From Oceanospirillum multiglobuliferum (GTDB lineage: Bacteria > Pseudomonadota > Gammaproteobacteria > Pseudomonadales > Halomonadaceae): a DNA stretch of 54,990 bases. Where the stretch lies: contig NZ_FUXG01000021.1 in the NCBI RefSeq assembly GCF_900167095.1, positions 1 through 54,990 of the forward strand, given 5' to 3'. Of this stretch, positions 26,365 to 32,992 are shown piece after piece (position 1 is the first letter of the stretch; the number at the start of each line of letters is the position of its first letter). Below the pieces are notes generated by a model that searched no databases, was not told where the DNA came from, and saw only the letters and a list, made by a program, of their open reading frames with translations. The position numbers were made by a program, and so were the translations under genes.

Positions 26365-27285
26365 TTAAAGGCCACCGAAGCGCTTGTAGAATGCTGCGGA
26401 CGCATCTGGTAGAGGGCCTTCGGCAGTTTCAAGGCTGCTGGATAGGTGCAATTCGGTTTTTTCTGTGACTAATCGGTAGAGATTGCGACAAAGTAGGCGG
26501 GCTGAGGTGCCTTCCCAGTCGCTGGGCAGTAGCTCTTCCGGTAGTTGTGGGTCGCGTAATAAAACACGACGGTATTCATGGATCAAAAGGGTACGTACTA
26601 AAAAACAATCTTCAGGATCTAGCTGGTCTGCGCTTTTTAGCTCATTCCAAACGGGGCGGAACTTGTTCAAAAACAGCTTATAGCTTTCTGAGAGTTGATC
26701 AAGGTTCCAGCAATCACGTACTAATAAGCGTAAAGGTTTGCCGTTCAGCAAATCTTGCTTATAAGTATCAAAAATGATGGCATCATCCAGTGCGTTTAAA
26801 TCTTTCAATGTGGTTTTTAGCTCAGTCATATCGGCCATTGGGTGAGCTAAAACACCCGGTGCGATATTACCAAAGCCTAGCCAGCCTAACTCTTCTTTTA
26901 CGTTTTTCTTGGTTTCGGCCTCAATTTGATTGGTCAGCACGATACACCAGCGACCATCCCAGTCAGGAATGACTGGGGCATAAACACGTTTGAATGCTTT
27001 TTCAAATCGACGGCGACCTGCGCCCGTTAAGCTGTAATAGCTTCTGCGACCAATTTGTTCTGCGTTTAACCACTCTTCTTTGGCTAAACGAAAAACAGAA
27101 GTGCGCACCAAGCGCTGATTTAAACCTAAAGGTTCCAATAGGTTGATCAAGCTGCCTAGCCAAACTGTACCGCCTCTTGGTGCGATAGCGTCACCATAAA
27201 CTGTAATGATCAGGGAGCCCGCTCGAATGGGGCGCTGTTGGCAAAAGTCATTCACAAGCTGTTGAACGGTACGATTATTTGGCAT
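26365..27285 (-). CDS. PaaX-family transcriptional repressor
   Basis: 306 aa, the usual PaaX length. Conserved stretches are LIITVYGDAIAPRGGTVWLGSLI (~25-47), QRLVRTSVFRLAKEEWL (~57-73), IGRRSYYSLTGAGRRR (~80-95), WDGRWCIVLTN, LGWLGFGNIAPGVLAHP, LLIHEYRRVLLRDPQLPEELLP and a C-terminal FYKRFGGL. PaaX represses phenylacetate genes and is released by phenylacetyl-CoA. The paa ring-opening genes are not here, so this relative probably senses another aryl- or acyl-CoA made by this island. The ATG at 27285 aligns with known PaaX starts; an ATG eight codons earlier is possible. It forms a pair with the reductase gene and is divergent from the diiron gene. Confidence 0.92.
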   Translation of the reverse strand: MPNNRTVQQLVNDFCQQRPIRAGSLIITVYGDAIAPRGGTVWLGSLINLLEPLGLNQRLVRTSVFRLAKEEWLNAEQIGRRSYYSLTGAGRRRFEKAFKRVYAPVIPDWDGRWCIVLTNQIEAETKKNVKEELGWLGFGNIAPGVLAHPMADMTELKTTLKDLNALDDAIIFDTYKQDLLNGKPLRLLVRDCWNLDQLSESYKLFLNKFRPVWNELKSADQLDPEDCFLVRTLLIHEYRRVLLRDPQLPEELLPSDWEGTSARLLCRNLYRLVTEKTELHLSSSLETAEGPLPDASAAFYKRFGGL

Positions 27286-27447
27286 GGCTATGATTTTTTT
27301 GTAACACATAATAAAGAGTATTGAGATGGCTTCGAATTGTACGGTGCGACACTGATACAGGCAAGAGTTAAGCTTCAGTAGGGTGATTTCTATCCCTGTG
27401 AATTATTGGTCACATTTACAAATGATACAAAAAATTAACATCGAGTG

Positions 27448-27477
27448 TTGACAGGGTATCGCTTGATACAATATCTT
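27448..27477 (+). promoter_or_regulatory. Promoter of the diiron gene with operator in its spacer
   Basis: A consensus -35 box TTGACA (27448-27453) and a -10-like TATCTT (27472-27477) are 18 bases apart. The spacer contains GTATC (27456-27460) GCTT GATAC (27465-27469), an inverted repeat. TGATACA occurs here (27464-27470) and also at 27423-27429 and 27353-27359. A repressor bound in the spacer would block RNA polymerase; the PaaX-like protein encoded divergently is the obvious candidate. Confidence 0.65.
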
Positions 27478-27563
27478 AGGTGCGTTGGCTGTGTTTTGTG
27501 TCGCTTTGGGCTGTGTGCGGCATGGAATGGTGCAGTCGGTTTATAAAATAACAAATAGCTTGA

Positions 27564-27598
27564 GTGTAACGACTACGACAGAACTTGAAGCGTTACAC
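27564..27598 (+). other. Leader inverted repeat before the diiron gene
   Basis: GTGTAACG (27564-27571) and CGTTACAC (27591-27598) form a perfect 8-bp stem with a 19-nt loop, ending nine bases before the AGAGGA ribosome site. In a transcript from the promoter at 27448 it would be a 5' leader hairpin; as DNA it could be a second operator. Confidence 0.5.
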
Positions 27599-27620
27599 AC
27601 AGAAAGTAGAGGAAATCCAC

Positions 27621-28400
27621 ATGAAAATGTACGACAAAGGCGATGTGCTGCCACCTGAGTATAAAGAGCTACTGGTTAATCTGATGACGTTCCAAGCTGA
27701 TTCAGAATATGCAGGTGCACAACGTGTTGCTGAAAACCATCGCTTTGCTCCTCGCCCTGAAGAAGCTTACCGTCTGTCCAAAAAAGTGATGGAAGAGATG
27801 GGTCATGGCTACTACATCTGGAACCTATTGCGTGATCTAGATGTAGACGTGGATTCACGTCTACATGAGCTGGCTTCTAATCCAGACAATCCAGATCCGA
27901 AGAAAGTGAACGTGATCAACGGTTTCCGTAAAGAAAACTGGTCAACTTTCTTTGAGTGCTGGGAAGATGTTGCCCTGTTCTCTACTGTAGTAACGCCAGC
28001 GGCGGTTGCTTTCCTAGGTCAGTATCGTGAGTGTTCTTACCTACCTTGGGCGAAAGTAAACGTACGTATTCATAAAGAAGAGTATGGCCACCTAGCATTT
28101 GGTGTGTGGGCGTCTAAGCGTTGCATCGAGTTCGGCGGTGAGAAAACTCGCGAATTCATGCAAGAGCGTATTGCTAAGTTTATGCAGATTGGTCTGGGCT
28201 TCTATGGTCGTCCGTCAACAGGTTCAGGCAAATCTGAGATGTTCGACAAGTACTACGAGTACGGCATCAAAGTTAAGAAGCCAGAAGAGCTGCAAGCAGA
28301 GTATCTGGAACTGCTAGAAGACCGTCTGAAAGATATCGGCTTTGTACTGCCACAAGGTGTAGAGCCGAACTATGATATGCGTGTTGGCTATAACTCTTAA
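27621..28400 (+). CDS. PaaA/PaaC-family diiron protein, putative CoA-ester oxygenase
   Basis: 259 aa ferritin-like helical protein of the phenylacetic-acid catabolic (PaaA/PaaC) superfamily. The diiron ligand pattern is visible: E29 in ADSEYAG, E59-x2-H62 in EEMGHGYY, an acidic pair E115/D116 on the third helix, and E154-x2-H157 in KEEYGHLAFG. PaaA uses such a site to epoxidise phenylacetyl-CoA. This protein is about 50 residues shorter and lies without PaaB, C, D or E, so it is not the classical complex. With a PaaX-like repressor and NADPH:ferredoxin reductase divergently encoded, it is a plausible oxygenase for another acid or its CoA ester. The ATG at 27621 has AGAGGA seven bases upstream; the longer TTG frame is rejected. 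Confidence 0.87.
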   Translation: MKMYDKGDVLPPEYKELLVNLMTFQADSEYAGAQRVAENHRFAPRPEEAYRLSKKVMEEMGHGYYIWNLLRDLDVDVDSRLHELASNPDNPDPKKVNVINGFRKENWSTFFECWEDVALFSTVVTPAAVAFLGQYRECSYLPWAKVNVRIHKEEYGHLAFGVWASKRCIEFGGEKTREFMQERIAKFMQIGLGFYGRPSTGSGKSEMFDKYYEYGIKVKKPEELQAEYLELLEDRLKDIGFVLPQGVEPNYDMRVGYNS

Positions 28401-28422
28401 TCGTTAACACGAGGTTTTACTT

Positions 28423-28827
28423 ATGATTATTCCATCTCCAGATCAACTGGTCGAACAAGGGGCCAGTGTATTGGCGAAGTTTGGCTACGAGCCTTTTGGT
28501 GGCGAAGAAGAGCACTGGTCGGCGATGTGGGATCTGTTGAAAGGTGATTTTACCACCCAGAAACACCCTGAGATTCCGTCATTTGACGACCTAAGCTTAA
28601 GCTTAAAAGAAGCTGCCAAAGTGTATATGCGCCGTCGTTTGATTGCTGATCGCTTTTTTGAAGAGTGTCGTAAAGCGCAAGCGGACCTGTTCAAAGGCAT
28701 CGATACAGATGGCGTTGAGCGTTACACCATCGCACGAGATGCGTATGAGGATAGCGTTGGCGACTTCGGAGCAGCGCGAGAGCGTATCGCAATGCTGCTG
28801 GATGGTAAGTACTGGGAAGAAGACTAA
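28423..28827 (+). CDS. Unrecognised partner protein of the diiron oxygenase
   Basis: 134 aa, acidic and helical, no signal peptide or membrane segment. It begins 22 bases after the diiron gene with GAGG eight bases before the ATG, so it is co-transcribed, and a terminator follows. Features include WSAMWDLLKGDF (~30-41), a basic YMRRRLIADRFFEECRKA (~70-87) and a Trp-Glu-Glu-Asp C-terminus. I do not recognise the family. Its position suggests a small regulatory or effector subunit of the diiron enzyme, as seen in other multicomponent oxygenases, but nothing in the sequence proves this. Confidence 0.75.
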   Translation: MIIPSPDQLVEQGASVLAKFGYEPFGGEEEHWSAMWDLLKGDFTTQKHPEIPSFDDLSLSLKEAAKVYMRRRLIADRFFEECRKAQADLFKGIDTDGVERYTIARDAYEDSVGDFGAARERIAMLLDGKYWEED

Positions 28828-28865
28828 TCGGTTCTTCCGGTTAGCTTCTACTCAGGTCTGATCAT

Positions 28866-28907
28866 AAAAAGGTGGCTTTGTTTAACAGAGTCACCTTTCG
28901 TTGTTTT
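28866..28907 (+). terminator. Intrinsic terminator after the diiron unit
   Basis: AAAAGGTGGCT and AGTCACCTTT form an imperfect 10-bp stem (with a mismatch) followed by CGTTGTTTTTAG. It separates the two-gene diiron unit from the ABC transporter genes. Confidence 0.75.
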
Positions 28908-28928
28908 TAGTTAACATGTTATAAAGAT

Positions 28929-29010
28929 AAAACTGTTTTAACCTGTGTTGCCATGTACCCAGTGGTGTACTCAATGACTCTGTTGTTAGGGTTGGTCATA
29001 AAACAGTTTT
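28929..29010. promoter_or_regulatory. Paired palindromes upstream of the ABC transporter operon
   Basis: AAAACTGTTTT (28929-28939) and AAAACAGTTTT (29000-29010) are each palindromic and together form a perfect 12-bp inverted repeat. Their centres are 71 bp apart, close to seven helical turns, which suits two sites bound by one dimeric or looping regulator. They lie in the otherwise empty 28828-29144 interval. I see no clear -35/-10 pair nearby. Confidence 0.5.
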
Positions 29011-29144
29011 AGATGATAAAGAACAAGAACGATTACATCTAAAAAAAATATAATAAAAACGTAATAAAAAGTTGGTCGGTACAACTCAAATCCGAAATGC
29101 TGCGTCCAAAAAAATAACAATACAATAAATTGGAGAACACAAAC

Positions 29145-30296
29145 ATGCTTAAGCGAGTAGCTATCAAAGGTGCTATGGCCCTTGCAGTTTCAGCGGCCCT
29201 AATCAGTGGTGTGCAGGCTGCCGATACGATCAAAATCGGTTCCTTCCTAGCCGTTACCGGCCCAGCCTCTTTCCTTGGCGACCCAGAACTTAAAACCTTG
29301 CAAATGTACGTTGATAAAATCAACGCAGAAGGCGGTTTGCTTGGTAAACAAGTTGAACTTGTTCACTATGACACCGCAGGTAATGCACAAAAAGCCCGTA
29401 CCTTTGTGAAGCGTCTTATCGAATCAGATAATGTTGATCTAATCGTTGGTGGTAGTACTTCTGGTGCGACACTCGCTGTTATTCCATTGGTTGAAAGTGC
29501 AAAAGTACCTTTTATCTCGCTTGCGGGTGCTGTTGCGATTGTTGATCCAGTGAAAAAGTGGGTTTTCAAAACACCACACACAGACCGTATGGCCGCAGAA
29601 AAAATCTTTGAAGATATGAAATCTCGTGGCTTCAAAAAAGTGGCTCTAATTTCAGGTACGGGTGGCTTTGGTCGCTCAGGTCGCGCTCAAGCAACACAAG
29701 TAATTGGCAAATATGGTCTAGAGTTGGTGGCGGATGAGACCTATGGTCCAAAAGACACTGATATGACTGCACAGCTGACTAAAATTAAATCTACAGCAGG
29801 TGTGGATGCGATCCTAAACTTTGGTTTTGGCCAAGGTCCTGCCATTGTGACGAAAAACTATAAACAGCTGGGTATTGATCTGCCGTTGTATCAATCACAC
29901 GGTGTAGCCTCTAAGAAATTCATTGAGCTAGCAGGTAACGCATCTGAAGGTGTACGCTTGCCAGCCGCAGCACTATTACTGGCAGAACAGCTACCGGATA
30001 GCAGTGCGCAAAAACCAGTCGTTGTAAAATACAAAACCGAATACGAGCAGAAGTACAACTCAGAGGTTTCAACCTTTGGTGGGCACGCGTATGACGGTTT
30101 GATGCTGGCTGTGAATGCCATCAAAAAAGCAGGATCAACAGACAAAGAAAAAGTGCGTGCTGCTATCGAATCTACTAAAAACTATGTGGGTACAGGTGGC
30201 GTCGTGAATATGTCTGCAGAAGACCACTTAGGTCTTGATCTGTCTGCGTTCAAAATTTTGGAAATTCGTAACGGCGACTGGACATTAGTTAAGTAA
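29145..30296 (+). CDS. ABC transporter periplasmic substrate-binding protein (Liv type)
   Basis: 383 aa. The signal peptide ends GVQA before ADTIKIGSF (~28). The mature part has TGPASFLGDPELKTLQMYVDKINAEGG, the usual start of the peripla_BP_6 family, and VGGSTSGATLAVIPLVE around residue 100. These proteins bind branched-chain amino acids or, in many soil and marine bacteria, aromatic acids, amides or urea. The preceding diiron/PaaX genes suggest an aromatic or related acid here, which is inferred. The ATG at 29145 follows GGAG by nine bases; a TTG five codons upstream overlaps that site. First gene of a five-gene operon. Confidence 0.93.
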   Translation: MLKRVAIKGAMALAVSAALISGVQAADTIKIGSFLAVTGPASFLGDPELKTLQMYVDKINAEGGLLGKQVELVHYDTAGNAQKARTFVKRLIESDNVDLIVGGSTSGATLAVIPLVESAKVPFISLAGAVAIVDPVKKWVFKTPHTDRMAAEKIFEDMKSRGFKKVALISGTGGFGRSGRAQATQVIGKYGLELVADETYGPKDTDMTAQLTKIKSTAGVDAILNFGFGQGPAIVTKNYKQLGIDLPLYQSHGVASKKFIELAGNASEGVRLPAAALLLAEQLPDSSAQKPVVVKYKTEYEQKYNSEVSTFGGHAYDGLMLAVNAIKKAGSTDKEKVRAAIESTKNYVGTGGVVNMSAEDHLGLDLSAFKILEIRNGDWTLVK

Positions 30297-30330
30297 GCCA
30301 AAGCTCGAAGTTTTCATATCTATAAAAAAG

Positions 30331-30358
30331 AGCAGGGGCGTAACAATACCCCTGCTCG
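30331..30358 (+). other. Stem-loop between binding-protein and permease genes
   Basis: GAGCAGGGG (30331-30339) and CCCCTGCTC (30350-30358) form a perfect 9-bp stem with a 10-nt loop, without a T run. Such hairpins behind binding-protein genes usually protect the upstream mRNA and raise its level over the permease part. Confidence 0.7.
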
Positions 30359-30393
30359 GTCTCTCTACGTTCATCAAAAGTAAGTGATAGGTT

Positions 30394-31269
30394 ATGTCAG
30401 TAGAATTTCTGCAATACCTGTTTTCTGGCGTCACTATTGGTGCTACCTATGCATTGGTAGGCTTAGGTTTCGCCATTATTTATAACGCCAGCCATGTGAT
30501 TAACTTTGCCCAAGGCGAATTCATCATGATTGGAAGTATGGCTACGGTCAGCTTCTTAGCGATGGGAATGCCGATGCCAGTGGCGATTTTATTAGCCGTC
30601 GCACTCGCTGTAGTAACAGGCATGTTATTACAGAAGTTCGCGGTTGCTCCGGCAAAAAATGCGGATGTGGTCACCATCATTATTATTACAATCGGTGCTT
30701 CCATTTTACTGCGTGGTTTGGCTCAAGTATTTTGGGGTAAATCATTCCATGCGTTGCCAGCGTTCTCTGGTAACGAGCCGATCAATATCGCTGGCGCGAC
30801 TATTGTGCCGCAAAACCTGTGGGTGCTAGGCGTTACCTTGGTAATTGTAGCCGCAGTGTCTTGGTTTTTTACCAAAACCATTATTGGTAAAGCGATTTTA
30901 GCCACCTCTCACAATGCCGATGCCGCTAAGTTAGTGGGTATTAACACCAACATGATCTTGTTGTTTGCCTTTGGCTTGTCGGCTTTGCTGGGTGCCGTGG
31001 CAGGGATCATTGTGGCACCTATTACCACCACCAGTTATGAAGTGGGCATTATGCTGGGTCTAAAAGGCTTTGTAGCAGCAGTGCTTGGTGGTTTAGGCAG
31101 CGGTGTTGGCGCTATTGTGGGTGGTTTGATTTTAGGTATCGCGGAAGCGATGGCCGCAGGTTACATCTCATCAGATTACAAAGATGCCGTACCTTTTGTG
31201 ATTATTCTTTTCATCCTGTTCTTCATGCCGAGCGGTTTGTTTGGTAGCCGCGGAACGGAGCGTGTGTAA
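30394..31269 (+). CDS. Liv-type ABC transporter permease, LivH subunit
   Basis: 291 aa, about eight membrane segments. The N-terminal GATYALVGLGFAIIYNASHVINFAQGEFIMIG in its parts (GATYALVGLGF, IINFAQGE-like segment at ~30-45) is diagnostic of LivH. GLSALLGAVAGIIVAPI and LGGLGSGVGAIVGGLILGIAEA near the C-terminus contain the coupling loop to the ATPases. It forms the inner-membrane channel with the LivM partner whose start codon overlaps this stop by one base. Confidence 0.94.
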   Translation: MSVEFLQYLFSGVTIGATYALVGLGFAIIYNASHVINFAQGEFIMIGSMATVSFLAMGMPMPVAILLAVALAVVTGMLLQKFAVAPAKNADVVTIIIITIGASILLRGLAQVFWGKSFHALPAFSGNEPINIAGATIVPQNLWVLGVTLVIVAAVSWFFTKTIIGKAILATSHNADAAKLVGINTNMILLFAFGLSALLGAVAGIIVAPITTTSYEVGIMLGLKGFVAAVLGGLGSGVGAIVGGLILGIAEAMAAGYISSDYKDAVPFVIILFILFFMPSGLFGSRGTERV

Positions 31270-32219
31270 TGTTTGAAAAACTCAACTCCCCTAGAACTGG
31301 TGGTTTATTAGCGCTGATATTGGCCGTGTTGATTTTACCGCTGTTCTTTCAAAATACCTTCCACTATGACGTTGCCATTCACGTAGCCATTAGTGCAACC
31401 GTAGCGATCAGCTTAAATCTATTGGTGGGTTACGCAGGCCAGATTAGTCTGGGTCATGCGGGCTTTTTTGGTGTGGGTGCTTACTCCAGTGCGATTTTAA
31501 CAGGCTGGGACTTTGGTTGGTCGCCAATTACAGCCATGCTGGTTGCGTCTTTAGCTGTAGGTGTGCTGGCGTTAGTGGTCTCTGGGCCTATTTTACGTCT
31601 TAAAGGCCATTACCTTGCAATGGCGACTTTAGGCTTGGGCATTATTATCGCTATTGTGATCACAACTGAAGATTGGTTAACAGGCGGCCCTGATGGTTTA
31701 TCCGTAGAGCCACTGACCATTTTTGGCCTTTCACCTCAAGGTGAAGCGCAATGGTACTGGGTGTTTTGTGTGGTTTTAATCGCCAGTGTTTGGCTGTCGT
31801 TGAATCTGATCGACTCTCCGGTAGGACGTGCGATGCGTGCTGTGCATGGTTCAGAGGTAGCCGCGCAAGTAGCAGGTGTTGATACCACTTACTTTAAGAC
31901 CTTAATTTTTGTGATGTCAGCCATGTTTGCCTCTTTAATGGGCAGCTTAAGCGCACATTATTCTGGCTTTGTGACCCCCGATATTGCAGGTTTTCACCAC
32001 TCAATCGAATTGATCACCATGGTGGTTTTAGGTGGTATGGCGTCTGTATTTGGTGCCATAACAGGTGCTGTTATCTTGACGCTGCTACCACAAATGCTCA
32101 CTGGATTAGAAGATTGGGAAATGGTGATTTTTGGCTTGATCTTGATGCTGACCATGATTTTTATGCCAAAAGGACTTGTCCCTACTCTACTGACTAAATT
32201 TCGTCGAGGTGAGGCATGA
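31269..32219 (+). CDS. Liv-type ABC transporter permease, LivM subunit
   Basis: 316 aa with about nine membrane segments. LNLLVGYAGQISLGHAGFFGVGAY in its parts (GYAGQISLGHAGF, ~55-67) is the LivM signature. LRLKGHYLAMATLGLG (~112-127) and a C-terminal VVLGGMASVFGAITGAVILTLLP segment fit the family. Translationally coupled at both ends: the start overlaps the LivH stop by one base and the stop overlaps the next start by four (ATGA). Confidence 0.94.
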   Translation: MFEKLNSPRTGGLLALILAVLILPLFFQNTFHYDVAIHVAISATVAISLNLLVGYAGQISLGHAGFFGVGAYSSAILTGWDFGWSPITAMLVASLAVGVLALVVSGPILRLKGHYLAMATLGLGIIIAIVITTEDWLTGGPDGLSVEPLTIFGLSPQGEAQWYWVFCVVLIASVWLSLNLIDSPVGRAMRAVHGSEVAAQVAGVDTTYFKTLIFVMSAMFASLMGSLSAHYSGFVTPDIAGFHHSIELITMVVLGGMASVFGAITGAVILTLLPQMLTGLEDWEMVIFGLILMLTMIFMPKGLVPTLLTKFRRGEA

Positions 32220-32971
32220 GTTTATTAAAAGTATCAGGCCTGACAAAAACCTTTGGTGGCGTACACGCCATTGAAGACCTCTCTTTTGAGATCAAAAAAG
32301 GCACAATCCATTCGGTGATAGGCCCCAATGGGGCGGGTAAAACCACACTATTTAACTTGCTGACAGGGGTCTATACCCCAACTCAAGGTGCGGTAAGTTT
32401 TAACGGTGAAAGTGTATCGGGTAAAAGTCCACACTACTTGGCAAAACGCGGCATGAGCCGCACTTTTCAGAACTTGCAGATCTGTATGAACATGTCGGCA
32501 GTGGAAAACGTGATGGTGGGTCGTCACCTGCACATGAGTCATAACCCTATTGCCGCAATGCTTCGTCTACCCAGTATTACCAAGCAAGACAAAGCCTGTC
32601 GAGAAAAAGCCATTGAATTAATGGAGTTTGTCGGCACAGGTCAGTACATCAAAACCAATGCAGATGCGATGTCTTACGGTGCGCTCAAACGTTTAGAGAT
32701 TGCCCGTGCGTTAGCCGCTGAACCTGAAATCTTATTGCTAGACGAACCTGCCGCAGGTTTGAACGGCACTGAAACGGCAGAGGTGGATGAATTGATTCAG
32801 AAGGTCGCAGACTCGGGTGTCACCGTCATGCTGGTTGAGCACGACATGAAGCTGGTGATGAACATCTCCGATTACTTGTTGGTGTTGGATTACGGTAAAA
32901 AACTGGCGGAGGGTACGCCAGAAGAGATCCGTAACAATCCTGCTGTAATTGCGGCCTATCTTGGTGCTTAA
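32216..32971 (+). CDS. Liv-type ABC transporter ATP-binding protein, LivG subunit
   Basis: 251 aa, normal length. Walker A GPNGAGKTT (~37-45), GMSRTFQNLQI Q-loop (~80), the ABC signature read as SYGALKRLEIARAL (~153-166, a variant of LSGGQ common in LivG), Walker B EILLLDEPAAGLN (~172-184) and the switch histidine in VEHDMKLVM. It hydrolyses ATP to drive the importer. No extra domain is attached, unlike its partner encoded 21 bases downstream. Confidence 0.94.
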   Translation: MSLLKVSGLTKTFGGVHAIEDLSFEIKKGTIHSVIGPNGAGKTTLFNLLTGVYTPTQGAVSFNGESVSGKSPHYLAKRGMSRTFQNLQICMNMSAVENVMVGRHLHMSHNPIAAMLRLPSITKQDKACREKAIELMEFVGTGQYIKTNADAMSYGALKRLEIARALAAEPEILLLDEPAAGLNGTETAEVDELIQKVADSGVTVMLVEHDMKLVMNISDYLLVLDYGKKLAEGTPEEIRNNPAVIAAYLGA

Positions 32972-32992
32972 CCTGACTCGGAGGAAAGTGTT

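Noticed and set aside
27585-27620. Longer N-terminus for the diiron protein starting at a TTG
   Set aside because: The TTG lies inside the leader inverted repeat and has no ribosome site, while the ATG at 27621 has AGAGGA at seven bases.
28423-28827. Small protein as a PaaB or PaaC homologue
   Set aside because: No PaaB-like or PaaC-like motifs are visible, and PaaC would be a ~250-residue diiron-fold protein.
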